Shown one piece after another: positions 1-11,121 of a stretch of DNA of 64,000 bases (the first letter of the stretch is position 1; every line of letters starts with the position of its first letter). The notes beneath the pieces were generated by a model. The model was not told where the DNA came from. It was given only the letters and a program-made list of their open reading frames with translations, and searched no databases. Both the position numbers and the translations under genes were made by a program. Source of the stretch: Paragyromitra xinjiangensis (lineage: Eukaryota > Ascomycota > Pezizomycetes > Pezizales > Discinaceae); the NCBI GenBank assembly GCA_038503065.1, contig JBCAMK010000002.1, forward strand, positions 2,046,001-2,110,000, in the 5' to 3' direction.

Positions 1-1503
1 CTCGAAGCACACAAAAATTCAAGGTCAAAGGAAAGCGCGAATTTTGTGGTGATAGGTGTGTAACCATCGACGATTCCAGATGGCTTGATGGCTTACACGC
101 TCTAGGACACGTCGATGCTGGAAAGAGCACACTAATGGGAAGACTGCTCTTAGATACTGGAGTGGTGGACGAAAGAACCATAGCGAAATTTAAACAAGAG
201 GCAGAGAAGATCGGGAAATCATCTTTCGCGCTTGCTTGGGTTTTGGATCAAACACAGGAGGAACGAAGCAGGTATAGTGGTTCTATTCCCTCGAGGGCGA
301 TTGGGTGCTAATCTCTATATCCTTTGTTAGAGGCGTTACAATGGATATCGCTGTCAACAAATTCGAAACAGACAAAGCTCGATTTACGATTTTGGATGCC
401 CCAGGCCACCGCGACTTTATCCCCAATATGATTGCCGGTGCATCCCAAGCTGATTTCGCAGTACTCGTGATCGATGCATCGACTGGGGCTTTCGAGTCTG
501 GATTTCACTTGAGAGGACAAACCAAGGAGCACACGCTACTTGTCAGGAGCATCGGTGTCCAGCGGATTATTGTGGCAGTGAATAAACTTGACACTATCGA
601 ATGGTCTCATGAACGGTACGAGGAAATTGAACAGCAAATGACACAATTCCTCACTCAAGCTGGGTTCGCCTCCAAAAACATCAGCTTCATACCCTGTAGT
701 GGGTTGACGGGTGGGAACATCGTAAAGAAGCCGGAGGCCAGCCTCGTCCCCTGGTACTCAGGGCCGACTCTAATAGAAGAACTTGGTATAAATAGCATCC
801 TTAGCTGGATTTAAGACATCTAACTATGCTAATCTACCCTCTCGATTTCTTAGAAAGATCTAAGCCGGTAACACGAGCCATTGAGAAACCATTGCGGTTA
901 ACAATCTCGGACGTTTTTAGAGGTGGAATGCAAAATCCGGTATCTATTTCTGGGCGAATAGAAGCAGGAAGTCTTCAGCAGGGGGATACTATTGTCGCTA
1001 TACCTAGTAGTGAGAAGGGGACTATCAAGTCAATTGAGGTGGATGATGAGTCAAAGGAATGGGCAGTTGCTGGCCACAATGTTATTCTCCACCTATCAAA
1101 TATTGACATAGTGCACTTAAAGTACGAAACCAATGCCTCGAATTTTATATTTGCGGGTGCTAATTTAATTTCCAGGGCGGGAGATATCATATGCGACCCA
1201 TCACAACAAGTCACTCCCTTGGGCGAATTTACACTTAAAATACTAGCATTCGAAAACATCACTCCCATGATGGTGGACGTGCATAGAGGACGACTCCACC
1301 TGCCGGGGAAAATAGTCTACTTACTCTCTACACTGGATAAAGCAACTGGCGTCGTTGTAAAAAAAAAGCCAAGGCATATCGCAGCTGGGTCCCTGGCCAC
1401 TGTGAAGGTTGAGATGATGGGTACCACAATTCCTTTAGAGGGAGGACATAAGGTAGTGCTTCGGAATGGTGGGCAGACTGTTGCGGCAGGCATTGTAGAG
1501 TAG
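1..1503 (+). CDS. HBS1: HBS1-like translational GTPase, 3' part (5' end outside window)
   Basis: EF1A/eRF3-family GTPase that, in known systems, works with Dom34/Pelota to rescue stalled ribosomes in no-go and non-stop decay. Inferred exons are 1-55, 106-271, 331-785 and 854-1503, giving 441 residues in one frame. Visible motifs are GHVDAGKST (G1), GVTMDI (G2), DAPGHRD (G3) and NKLD (G4), followed by the beta-barrel domains ([14 protein letters not shown]) and a C-terminal barrel ending at TAG 1501-1503. The block [12 protein letters not shown] fits Hbs1 better than EF1A, where the equivalent is FAWVLDKLKAER. The N-terminal Dom34-binding region lies upstream of the window. eRF3 is the main alternative, but it is less likely given the short linker before G1. 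Confidence 0.9.
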
Positions 1504-1823
1504 TCTCTGAGTGGGGCAAGTAGTCTCGTGACTAAGCCCCACACAATGCAAGGAACGAAGCTAGGTTGGGACTATGGGGTGCATGTAGTGTGATGGAATA
1601 TGTAACTTACCAATAACTTATTGTTGCCACATTGCCCTAATCTTCCAGAATGCATCTCAACCTCATTGTGCCTAAATTTTAGCTTCCGGGCATAGTTCGG
1701 AATAGATGAGGATAAACAAATGGATAACACGTATGGCATTTGGAGCGGAACTTACGGCATACGGGTCGGGGGTAGAGTTTCCAGGCAATTTCTTTGCTAA
1801 AAATGCCCCGGAAATTTCTAGAG
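1504..1823. other. Intergenic, HBS1 3' flank
   Basis: No gene seen. It holds the 3' end of HBS1 and ends at the TA target dinucleotide (1824-1825) of the Tc1-type insertion. Confidence 0.6.
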
Positions 1824-1825
1824 TA

Positions 1826-1898
1826 CTCGGGTCAGGGAAAAAGTACCTGAAAACCGGGGGGGTCGACGGGGGTTCAGACTGGGGGGTAGACCGGGGGG
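1826..1898 (+). repeat. Left terminal inverted repeat of Tc1-type element
   Basis: Begins CTCGGGTCAGGGAAAAAG directly after TA at 1824-1825 and pairs with 3167-3240. It contains four or more G-runs of at least four bases, so a G-quadruplex is possible on this strand. Confidence 0.93.
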
Positions 1899-2014
1899 AG
1901 AGCTGGGGTTTGGTTGGCTGGATTTCAGAATACAGAAGCTTCTGGTATCGAGCTCTGTCAATAAAAGCACTTTCTAACTAACAACTCGGAGCGCGCACAC
2001 CAGGCAGTCTACTA

Positions 2015-3100
2015 TTGCATTCACTACTACTACTTTTTGTCTTCACTACCTTTACTATGGTTGCGGTTAAAACTCAAGAAGCGAGTTACAAAAAAAGAAT
2101 CTACTGTCAGGCACTGCGCCATGCAGGGTGGACTTATGAGAAAATTGCAAGAGACCAGCAGCTATCGGTTGGAGCTGTTTGGAATATTTGCAATGGACCT
2201 GCAACTCCCAAAAAACGAAAAGGCCGTCCACTTGCTCTTGACACACCCACCCGCCGCCTCCTGGTCCAAACTGCAACTTTAAATGCCGAGAACCGCCGTA
2301 AACCCTTCTCAGAAATCGCAGAAATGTGTGGTGTCAAGGCCAACGAAAAAACTCTCCGCAAAGCCTTCGCTATGGAAGGTTACCACCGTCGTGTTGCACG
2401 CAAAAAAGTATTTCTAGACGCAACAAAGAAATACAAACGCTTTGTTTTTGCTCGAGCTCACGAGCATTGGACCATTGAGGATTGGAGGAGAGTGATATGG
2501 ACCGATGAATGCTACATTTGGCTCGGCGGAGCTAGAGGGACGATTTATGTGACGCGTGCAACTCAAGAGGAGTATAAGGAGGAATGCATTGTACCTAAGT
2601 TCAAAAAGCGTGACTCTGTTATGATATGGGGTGGTATTGTAGGGGGAAAAAAAGCACCATTAGTGTTGTGGGAGAAAGACGATTGGGGAACTATCACTGC
2701 TGATAGTTATGTTGAGCATGTTTTGTATCCTGTTCTGTGGCCTTTTTGGTATTGGGAAAGTCAGGCACAAGGCGAAAGAGGACCTTTATGGGTGATGGAA
2801 GATGGTGCATCTGCGCACAGAGCTAAGTATACTCAAGCTCATCGTGACTACTATCAGATGCCCTCGCTAGTGTGGCCTCCTTCTTCTCCTGATCTCAACC
2901 CTATTGAGAATATTTGGTTTTTACTCAAAAACCGCATTGAGAAGCGAGAAATTAGGCCAAAAGGGCGGCAGGAAATGAGGCTTGCAATCATGGAAGAGTG
3001 GGAAAAGGTTACAGAGGAGGAAATTCTTTCTTTTGTTGATAGCATGCCCGAGAGGATTAAAGCTGTGATTGAGGCCGAAGGAGGCCATACAAGATGGTAA
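2015..3100 (+). CDS. Tc1-type DD34E transposase
   Basis: Cut-and-paste transposase, uninterrupted. The first ATG (2015) gives 361 residues; the ATG at 2057 (MVAVKTQEASYKKR) gives 347 and looks the better start, because the 14 residues before it are hydrophobic and unlike a DNA-binding N-terminus. An N-terminal helix-turn-helix (HAGWTYEKIARDQQLSVGAV) is followed by a basic KKRKGRP segment. Counted from 2057, the catalytic triad is D150 (TDECYIW), D249 (MEDGASAHR) and E284 (PDLNPIENIW), with 34 residues between the last two, as in the Tc1 DD34E group. No internal stop or frameshift is seen, so it may be active. Confidence 0.93.
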   Translation: MHSLLLLFVFTTFTMVAVKTQEASYKKRIYCQALRHAGWTYEKIARDQQLSVGAVWNICNGPATPKKRKGRPLALDTPTRRLLVQTATLNAENRRKPFSEIAEMCGVKANEKTLRKAFAMEGYHRRVARKKVFLDATKKYKRFVFARAHEHWTIEDWRRVIWTDECYIWLGGARGTIYVTRATQEEYKEECIVPKFKKRDSVMIWGGIVGGKKAPLVLWEKDDWGTITADSYVEHVLYPVLWPFWYWESQAQGERGPLWVMEDGASAHRAKYTQAHRDYYQMPSLVWPPSSPDLNPIENIWFLLKNRIEKREIRPKGRQEMRLAIMEEWEKVTEEEILSFVDSMPERIKAVIEAEGGHTRW

Positions 3101-3166
3101 ATTGCGTACACTACATGTAATTCTAGCCAATCGGGTGTCTCCTTTTCTTTCTCTCTCCAAGTTTTA

Positions 3167-3240
3167 CCCCCCGGTCTCCCCCCCGGTCTGAACCCCCGTC
3201 GACCCCCCCCGGTTTTCAGGTACTTTTTCCCTGACCCGAG
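3167..3240 (-). repeat. Right terminal inverted repeat of Tc1-type element
   Basis: Reverse complement of the left repeat, ending CCCTGACCCGAG and followed by TA at 3241-3242. It has one G more than the left repeat in the first long run. Confidence 0.93.
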
Positions 3241-3242
3241 TA

Positions 3243-4040
3243 CAGCGGTGGAATTAAAGACAGATAGCAGTAATAGTATTCTTGGCAACGACCAAAGCCG
3301 TTTCAAACTTAGTATTCATCAAACACAAGGTTATTTTTCTAAAATATACTTTGCAGAAACTCAAAATGAAGTTGTCAGATCAAACTATCCTCCTAGGTTT
3401 CTTGGATTCACGGTACCAAGTCCATGCCCACATGTATTTGATAGCCTGACCTTGAGTGGCAGTACACCCACCAGGTGGCGTTAGCTACCTGTAGAGAGTA
3501 CATACTCATCCAATGTTGCTAGATTGAGACCTGAGATGGCCATCGATGCAAGCGAGAACTGGAAAGTTCCACAGCTCCACATGGTGACTCCGAAGGCATG
3601 GATATTGAGGAGCATTTACATAAGGTATGCGCAATGCACGGTTACTCCAGCCCTAAGTTACCACCGTGTTCTTTCCCCTGACTTGGGCAAGATCCCCTGG
3701 ATGGGGATGGTCTAGCCTGGTGGAGGTGGCGGCAATCAACTCTTGGCAGGATTGACTAAGCCAAGCCGCTTGCAATCCCGGCAGGCGAACAGGCAGCTCA
3801 GTACACAGAAGTTTGAAAAGTGTCCTCAACTACGCAAGGTGGCTTTTTCTCGAGACTTAGTATAAAGGATTCAGATTCCTCCCCCAACCCAAAACCCATT
3901 CCTTCTCTCTTCAACCATCTCGCATTCATCAACACAACCATTAACTTCTTCACCAGATCTATCTAAACCTTGACTGGTTTGTAACGATCCATTTTTATTA
4001 TTGCCACGACCACCTTCTCTCAGATAAACGGTCGCCCCTT
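3243..4040. other. Intergenic upstream region of KAR2
   Basis: No gene seen. The final 180 bases are pyrimidine-rich leader (3890-4030). I looked for heat-shock and unfolded-protein-response elements and saw no convincing full match by eye. Confidence 0.5.
3861..3868 (+). promoter_or_regulatory. Probable TATA box of KAR2
   Basis: TATAAAGG lies 180 bp before the KAR2 ATG and is followed by a CT-rich tract typical of strongly expressed fungal promoters. The assignment rests on position and sequence only. Confidence 0.45.
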
Positions 4041-6242
4041 ATGATCGATAATAAGGGCAAGCCGGTAGCCTGGACCGCGGTCCTCTACCTCTTTTTTATT
4101 TTCTTAGCCCCTCTGTTGTTCCTGTCACCAGCAGCAGCAGCTTCTGATAGTGAAGCTGAGAGCTATGGCACTGTTATTGGCATCGATTTGGGAACTACTT
4201 ACTCGTAAGTTTGGCTCGACTCGAGATATTTAAATACGTCTGTAGGAAGAAATTAACCGTTTACTCCCGCTATTCAGATGTGTTGGTTTAATGAAGTCTG
4301 GCCGTGTTGAGATCTTGGTCAACGATCAGGGAAACCGTATCACTCCTTCTTACGTCGCTTTTACCGATGATGAACGTTTGGTTGGTGATGCCGCAAAGAA
4401 TCAATATGCGGCTAACCCCACCAACACTGTCTTTGATGTCAAGTAAGTTCTTTGCATATCCTGAAGGTCAATTAGAAACTCTGTGTGCTAATAAATTATC
4501 ATAGGCGTTTGATTGGACGCAAGTTCAACGACAAGGACGTTCAGACAGATATCAAGCACTTCCCCTTCAATGTCATCAACAAGAACGGCAACCCAGTTGT
4601 CGAGGTTAAGGTCAACGGCGCCGACAGGGCCTTCACCCCCGAAGAGATCTCTGCCATGATTCTTGGTAAGATGAAGGAGATTGCCGAGGGATACCTCAGC
4701 AAGAAGGTCACCCACGCCGTTGTCACCGTTCCCGCTTATTTCAACGACGCTCAGCGCCAGGCTACCAAGGACGCCGGTGCTATCGCTGGTCTTACCGTTC
4801 TCCGTATCGTTAACGAGCCCACCGCCGCCGCTATCGCCTATGGTCTTGACAAGAAGGGTGGTGAGCGCCAGATCATTGTCTACGATCTTGGTGGTGGTAC
4901 TTTCGATGTTTCTCTTTTGTCCATCGAAGAGGGTGTTTTCGAGGTTTTGGCTACCGCTGGTGATACCCATCTCGGAGGAGAAGATTTCGACCACCGTGTT
5001 ATCCAGCACTTCGCCAAGCTTTACAACAAGAAGCACGGTGTCGAGATTGCCAAGGACCTCAAGACCATGGGTAAACTGAAGCGCGAGGTTGAGAAAGCCA
5101 AGCGTACTCTTTCTTCCCAGATGTCTGTCCGTATCGAAATCGAAGCTTTCCACGAGGGCAAGGACTTCTCTGAGACCCTTACCCGCGCCAAGTTCGAAGA
5201 GCTCAACCTTGATTTGTTCAAGAAGACCCTCAAGCCCGTCGAACAGGTCCTCAAGGACGCCAAGGTCAAGAAGTCTGAGGTCGATGACATTGTCCTTGTC
5301 GGTGGTTCTACCCGTATTCCCAAGGTTCAGGCTCTTTTGGAGGAATACTTTGGTGGAAAGCAGGCTTCCAAGGGTATCAACCCTGATGAGGCTGTTGCCT
5401 ATGGTGCCGCTGTCCAGGGCGGTGTCTTGTCCGGAGAGGAGGGAACCGCCGACATTGTCCTTATGGATGTCAACCCGTTGACCCTTGGTATCGAGACTAC
5501 CGGTGGTGTCATGACCAAACTTATCGGCCGCAACACCATCATCCCCACTCGCAAGTCTCAAATTTTCTCCACAGCTGCCGATAACCAACCTGTTGTCTTG
5601 ATCCAAGTCTACGAGGGTGAACGTTCCATGACCAAGGATAACAACCTTTTGGGCAAATTCGAGCTCACCGGCATCCCCCCAGCTCCTCGTGGTGTTCCCC
5701 AGATTGAGGTCTCTTTCGAGCTTGACGCCAACGGCATCCTCAAGGTTTCCGCCGCCGATAAGGCCACCGGAAAGTCCGAGAGCATTACCATCACCAACGA
5801 GCGTGGTCGCTTGAGCCAAGAGGAGATCGAACGCATGGTCGCCGAGGCCGAGAAGTTCGCTGACGAGGACAAGGCCAGCCGGGAGAGGATCGAGGCCAGG
5901 AACGGTCTTGAGAATTACGCTTTCTCCCTGAAGAACCAGGTCAACGACGAAGAGGGACTTGGTGGCAAGCTCGAGGAGGACGACAAAGAGACTCTCCTCG
6001 TTGCCGTTAAGGAAGCTACCGAGTGGCTTGAGGAGAACGCCGCCACCGCCACTACTGAGGACTTTGATGAGCAGAAGGAGAAGCTTAGCCAGGTCGCCTA
6101 TCCGATTACAAGCAAGAGTAAGTACATTTATTCCGCTCCTTTAAGATCTTCTGGGATTGGTTAACTAACATCCTTCGTAGTGTATGCCGGAGCTGGTGGT
6201 GCTGGTGAAGACGAGGAGCCATCTAACCACGATGAGTTGTAA
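4041..6242 (+). CDS. KAR2: ER-lumenal Hsp70 chaperone BiP/Kar2
   Basis: Exons 4041-4204, 4278-4442, 4505-6117 and 6181-6242 give 667 residues. It imports and folds secretory proteins in the ER and helps control the unfolded protein response. The N-terminus carries a hydrophobic signal (about residues 9-34: [14 protein letters not shown]). It is followed by the Hsp70 ATPase motifs [25 protein letters not shown] and [11 protein letters not shown], the substrate domain from about residue 420, and a lid. The last codons read HDEL then stop, the classical ER-retention signal, carried on the short fourth exon. The start was chosen because it is the only ATG giving a signal peptide before the conserved [11 protein letters not shown]. 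The three introns carry standard GTAAG donors. Confidence 0.96.
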
Positions 6243-6738
6243 ACGCATATCATGTTTGTTTTTTTAGAAATGTTGGGCGTTGTGTTGTGCTCGCCATGTA
6301 AAAAAGCGTGGTTTATTCCTTGTTCTGTTTCTTTTTTTTCATGTGCTTCGAATCAATTGCACAAGGGTTAAAATGGATGGATCTATCTTTGTATGAAGAG
6401 AATCATTTTTTGCTTGAAACAATCCAAGAAGCAAGCGTGAGCAGCGAATTGAGAGGTAACATAATTACTTCTTGTCGGTACCGAGACGGTAGCACAATAT
6501 CGGCGCAACACCACAAGCGCAGCGCAACACAACATAAACCCCCATATATAAACCTAATGTGTACCAAGACAGACCTTAGCAGGAATGAGCATCCAGATGT
6601 CACAAACTAGCTTCTTCAACGTCGCCACGACATTAAACATATTAAATATTGTATCGTTCCAAATTGCACGACACATTCTCCATTTTCCTCACCGCCTTCC
6701 TACGTCCTACCTAGCAGCCTACCAACGAAATATCGAGG
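6243..6738. other. Intergenic KAR2 to transporter gene
   Basis: Holds the T-rich KAR2 3' flank and the promoter/leader of the next gene. No RNA gene or repeat noticed. Confidence 0.5.
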
Positions 6739-8346
6739 ATGAATTTCTACATAACCAACTTCTTGACACTTGGGGTAGCATGCAGCTTCCTCTTCTTTCG
6801 TCAGTGGTCAAAAGCCAGCGGGCGCAATAGTATAAACCAAGTGGCGGACAGCCCTAGCGCTGAAGCGATCAAGCTGAAGAATGCAACTTCGAAATTCACG
6901 CGGCTTTATCTCGTGGTATACGCCCTGATAATGGGCGCTGACTGGCTACAGGTTCGAAACATAATTCGTTTGCCCCCAAACCACGGTGAATTACTAAGAC
7001 TAACGATGGTATTCCTATGACCCAATTGCAAAGGGACCACATATATATGCACTGTATCGTGAGCAGATGGGATTCTCGGAAGAGACTGTTGCGAGGTTCT
7101 TCACAGCGGGGTTTATATCAGGTGCCGTGAGTGCTTACTTTGTCGGCAGCCTAGCGGACAGGTTAGTCGTCAAAAAAAGACCATTTACTTGGCCTTGCCA
7201 CGCCACAAACATAAACTGAATCACTTCAGACTTGGAAGAAGATTGTTATGCCTCGTTTATTGCTATGCCTATACTTTATCATGCCTCTCTACATTATTTC
7301 GATATAAGCCATATCTATATGCTGGCAGGCTGCTCGGGGGAATATCTACATCAATTCTATACAGCGCTCCCGAAACATGGATGGTGTCAGAATTCCATGA
7401 GCGGGGGCTCGCTCGGGAAGGCGATAATGGTAGCACGCTCAGCCATCTGTTTGGAGTACTGACAGCAACGAATTCGGTTATTGCCATTGTAGCCGGTGTA
7501 TCGTCAGAGCGGTTGGTTGGTGTCACTGGGACGAGAGAGAGTCCGTTCGTGGCGTCGTGTGTGTTATTAGGACTGGCATTTGTGGTAATTTGGGTAACCT
7601 GGGTAGGTGTTCTCCACCCGCGATATTTCCAGGTAGCTAGGAAGTAATATCTACGATACGGCAGAATGAGAACCACGGCGCAAGACCTAGTGCCACTAGA
7701 ACCGGGGCTGCCCCTAAAAACGCTCTTGCCGTCGTCTTTAGCGGTGAGAAATCAATATTTTCCAGTGTATGGGTCCCATGAATGTGCACTGATGAACCGG
7801 AAAACCACAATAGACAAACGTATCCTATCACTTGGGATAGCATCATGTTGTCAAGAAGCATCGATGTACATATTTGTCTTCCTCTGGACTCCCTTCCTTC
7901 AAGCCGCCGCATCCCCATCATCCCCTCTCCCATACGGTATCATCTTCGCAAATTTCATGGCCTCTATGATGCTTGGCTCCTACCTATTCAATGAAATTGC
8001 TGGAACCGTGATCCGCCATTCACGGCTGATCGTGTGGGTTTTCGCTCTGGGCGCCGGAGCTTTGTTCACAACAATTTATGTAAAGAATGAGTACATAACG
8101 TTCTATGCGTTCTGTGTTTTCGAGGCGTGTCTAGGTATCTATTTCCCAGCTATGGGAACATTGAAGGGGATGATTGTGGAGGATGGATATAGGGCATCCG
8201 TGTACGGGATCTTGAGAGTCCCGCTAAATTTTGTAGTCGTGGCGACGCTTTCCTTAGTTGGGAAGGTAGAGAGAGATAACTTGTTTATGTTTTGTTGCTT
8301 CATGCTTATCGCGGCGTGCGGATTCGTGGGACATTATATTGATTAG
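6739..8346 (+). CDS. MFS transporter, MFSD5/molybdate-anion transporter family
   Basis: Exons 6739-6951, 7034-7161, 7230-7602, 7665-7743 and 7814-8346 give 441 residues. Family hallmarks are DWLQGPHIYALYREQMGF after the first helices, GSLADRLGRR (the MFS loop 2-3 signature), a LLGGISTSILYSAPETWMVSE stretch, and the second-half MYIFVFLWTPFLQ. Members are plasma-membrane proteins of about 450 residues with 10-12 helices; plant and algal MOT2 relatives take up molybdate, while the fungal substrate is largely unproven. The first intron starts GTTCGA, an unusual donor, but it restores the conserved DWLQ|GP junction exactly. Molybdate as substrate is inferred from family membership only. Confidence 0.85.
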
Positions 8347-9255
8347 ATTAGGGCCTTTTGTGCGTGTTAGGATTCCATCCTCATATTATGTTAGTGTTAT
8401 AACTTCTGCGTTTACTTTTAAAGGTGTATTTGAAAGACATATATAGATGTCATGAAATGCGTTTTCTAAGGAAGAATACACATACCTACATGTATTCATC
8501 CGTATGTATCTGCTTCATGGAGTACGATACATCGAAGGCTCAAGCGCGAGGATACATTTAGCAGGGGGGCTCAATAAGCTACATGTGATTCCAGTAAACT
8601 GGGGTCCAACGAACGAAGCTGAGGCTGGGGTGCCAATGAATGCCTAATCAGAGCACTGAGACGAAAGTATAACCTGACTGTTCCCCTTAAGCTTCGGTGC
8701 TTTGTTAGTAGAGTTCGTCACAAATCATCACTCGCTATCGAACAATTTTCTCTTTGGGGGAATCAAGGAGTGAGTGTGGATGCATTCCGGGCGCATATCC
8801 TCCCCATGTTTTGGGAGCTCCCTCGCCCGTGTTGTAGCTACGTAAATGCCGTGAAACACCCTTTTTCCAAGCCACGAATTATTTGTCCACAGCTGTGACC
8901 CATAAACATTACACTAAATAAGTCACGATCTATTCGCCAGATCGTGCAGGGGCCTCTTAACAAAAGAAAAGAATATTCGCGTTGAGTCAACACGCGTTAA
9001 TTGAAGCGAAACCGGAAAGGACTTCGCAAACTCTTGGCATCAAAGGTGACGCGACTCATAGATAAAGTACACCATTAAAATCGCTTCAACATAATCCATC
9101 CATCCATCAATTCATCCCCGTCAGTTAATCTTTAGGATCCCCTTGTTTATAGCATAGCTTACCTATCCTCACCCAATCACCTTCCACCCCCTCAGCTTCA
9201 TGTGCGTTCTTCCTAGTCCTCTTGCTTCCCCAAGCTCACACTCTCTCCACCAACG
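8347..9255. other. Intergenic region with no gene seen
   Basis: AT-rich. It includes ATCC-type short repeats near 9098-9112 and a C/T-rich leader just before the next ATG. No structured RNA recognised. Confidence 0.5.
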
Positions 9256-11121
9256 ATGACAAAAGGTTCCGCCAGATCGTCTAGGGTAATTGCTGCTACA
9301 CCTCTTCCATCCCTAAAACAGGCCCGGCTCGCTGGAATAAATGACAATCTCAAATCAGTCCGTCAGAAGCCAATAATTTCCAGTTCAACTCACAATGAAT
9401 TGAAACAGACTGGCCTAGCAGCTTTCGGCTTTGGTGTCAACACTGGCAAGAGAACCCCGCAACGAAAACATGCGATAGAAACACCTCCTTCGAAGAGACA
9501 GAAGTTTACGACGGATTCGGAGGTCCCAGAGACTCAATTTGCTCAAAATACCCAATCCCCGGAACCCGTTGGCTGCAATCCCTTCGCCAATGCAGGAGAT
9601 GAATATTCATCGCCGCTATCGTCGCCACCTCCGGAATGCTCGTCGCCTATAGTGCCTTTTTCGATTAGGTCCCTCGCTACTATGCCTCCTCCATCGGCGG
9701 CCCCTATAACGCCAAAGAGGAGACGGGTAACGGAGATACCGGATTCAAAATCACCACCCTTCACACCCTTTACTCCATATACAAGCCAGCAGGAGAAGAA
9801 CCGCTTGGGTTCTCAATCGTCGCCGACACCACGCTCGAGCAAATCTCCAATTGCGCTGCGAATGGGAGAAGATGACGATGAAGACTCTGAAACGAGCAGT
9901 AAATGTGGTAGCCCGACCCCGACACCAACCCAAATACTCCCCCAAAAGCCATCCACTTTGAGCCCAAGGCTTTTGCCGAAACCAAGGAGGTTATGGCAGG
10001 GTAGGAATGGCGAGGGAGATGAGCAGGGGGTAAACACCGCGAAAATTCAAGAGGTCACGGAAATGATAGAGGCGGAATTTAGGGATAAGGACAAAGTTAT
10101 AAAGAGCAGTCAATGGTGGGAGAACGAAGACACTCAGGATGTTCCATTGCCAACACAGCACACGCAAGACAAGCAATTAGAAGAAACAGCGACAGCCTCG
10201 AAAGGATTATGGCGAAATATGGATTTACAAGAGCCAATTTTTGGGCCCATACACGACGAAGAATCCTTTCATGTAAACCTCTCCTACAATAGTGACCCGC
10301 CACTTGAGATTACTGAGAGCGATTCGGTCAGCAATGATGAATCACATGATGCAGGTCGGATGGATCATGAAGAAGACATCCAAGAATCCTTCCGCAGTAT
10401 GACATATCCAATTCCTCTCGAGTTCCATGATGACACTCCCGAGCCCGATTTCGGTGATGATCCGACTCTTCCTATGGGTGACGATTTTACCGGGCCTACA
10501 GCTAGTGAGAGGGACCCTGAAGAGATCAACGAGTCACAAGAATATCCGACATACGGAGCTTATCGAACACAACAGTTTCCCTCAAGTTTCTATCAACATA
10601 ATGCTTATCGGCATTCGTCACCAGAATTTCCACCGTCTTCCCAGTTTGTGCCGTCGGTTATCATTAACTGGGCCAACCCTGCTGGCACAAATGAGAATCG
10701 TGGTGAGGAGCCATCTCAGTTTTCACCTGAGCTTGCGAACGAAGTGAATGCAACAGCAGGAGAGAGCAATACTGGTGAAAAGGAACCATCACAGTTTCTC
10801 CCGGGGACGATAGACAAGCTAGATGCGGTGGCAACAGATGATTCGCAGCTCTTACCGGTTATGATAAACTATTCAGACGCAGTGGCAGGAGGCGGGAGAG
10901 ACGGCAGCAATCACGAAGAAGAGCAAGCTGTCGACATTAAAGACGAATATAGTGACGATGATGGCGATGGCGAGGGACGAAGAGGAAGACGGACTAGGAC
11001 GGTTACAAGGAGCCAACTACTGCCGAGTGAGCTGATGGAGACATTTCCGATGCCACCTCCTATATCTCAGCTCTCGAGTTATGGACCTTATAGTTACGAA
11101 CTTGAGAGTGAAACACAGTAG
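9256..11121 (+). CDS. Unrecognised SQ/TQ-rich, intrinsically disordered protein
   Basis: A single 621-codon open frame starting at ATG 9256 after a C/T-rich leader. I do not recognise a family. The protein is rich in P, S, T, E and D and has basic patches (KRTPQRKH, TPKRRR, RRGRRTR) that suggest a nuclear protein. It has well over ten SQ or TQ dipeptides, like the SQ/TQ cluster domains phosphorylated by ATM/ATR kinases. The C-terminal third repeats a short motif SQ[F/L]xP five times: SQFVP, SQFSP, SQFLP, SQLLP and SQLLP. The only compact C-terminal stretch is MPPPISQLSSYG. A role in DNA-damage signalling or nuclear scaffolding is a guess from composition. Coding status is likely from frame length and codon use, not homology. 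Confidence 0.7.
   Translation: MTKGSARSSRVIAATPLPSLKQARLAGINDNLKSVRQKPIISSSTHNELKQTGLAAFGFGVNTGKRTPQRKHAIETPPSKRQKFTTDSEVPETQFAQNTQSPEPVGCNPFANAGDEYSSPLSSPPPECSSPIVPFSIRSLATMPPPSAAPITPKRRRVTEIPDSKSPPFTPFTPYTSQQEKNRLGSQSSPTPRSSKSPIALRMGEDDDEDSETSSKCGSPTPTPTQILPQKPSTLSPRLLPKPRRLWQGRNGEGDEQGVNTAKIQEVTEMIEAEFRDKDKVIKSSQWWENEDTQDVPLPTQHTQDKQLEETATASKGLWRNMDLQEPIFGPIHDEESFHVNLSYNSDPPLEITESDSVSNDESHDAGRMDHEEDIQESFRSMTYPIPLEFHDDTPEPDFGDDPTLPMGDDFTGPTASERDPEEINESQEYPTYGAYRTQQFPSSFYQHNAYRHSSPEFPPSSQFVPSVIINWANPAGTNENRGEEPSQFSPELANEVNATAGESNTGEKEPSQFLPGTIDKLDAVATDDSQLLPVMINYSDAVAGGGRDGSNHEEEQAVDIKDEYSDDDGDGEGRRGRRTRTVTRSQLLPSELMETFPMPPPISQLSSYGPYSYELESETQ

Larger units (their letters stand above)
1826..3240 (+). 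mobile_element. Tc1/mariner-type DNA transposon, complete, with TA target duplication
   Basis: A 1415-bp element bounded by TA at 1824-1825 and TA at 3241-3242. Terminal inverted repeats of about 73 bp (1826-1898 and 3167-3240) begin CTCGGGTCAGGG and match almost perfectly; the visible differences are an extra G in one G-run and a few substitutions near the inner end. The repeats are strikingly G-rich on the outward-reading strand, with several runs of five to eight G. One transposase gene lies between them. Near-identical ends, an intact frame and an intact target duplication suggest a recent insertion, in the HBS1-KAR2 intergenic space. Confidence 0.93.

Noticed and set aside
1706..1981. 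91-codon frame crossing the left end of the Tc1-type element
   Set aside because: Reads through the terminal inverted repeat; not a gene.
4488..5819. 443-codon open frame antisense to KAR2
   Set aside because: Shadow of the strongly codon-biased Hsp70 gene; long antisense frames over Hsp70 genes are a known artefact and the peptide is low-complexity L/D/G/V.
9098..9112. ATCC repeats before the unknown SQ/TQ gene considered as another short-retroposon tail
   Set aside because: No matching head sequence and no flanking direct repeat.
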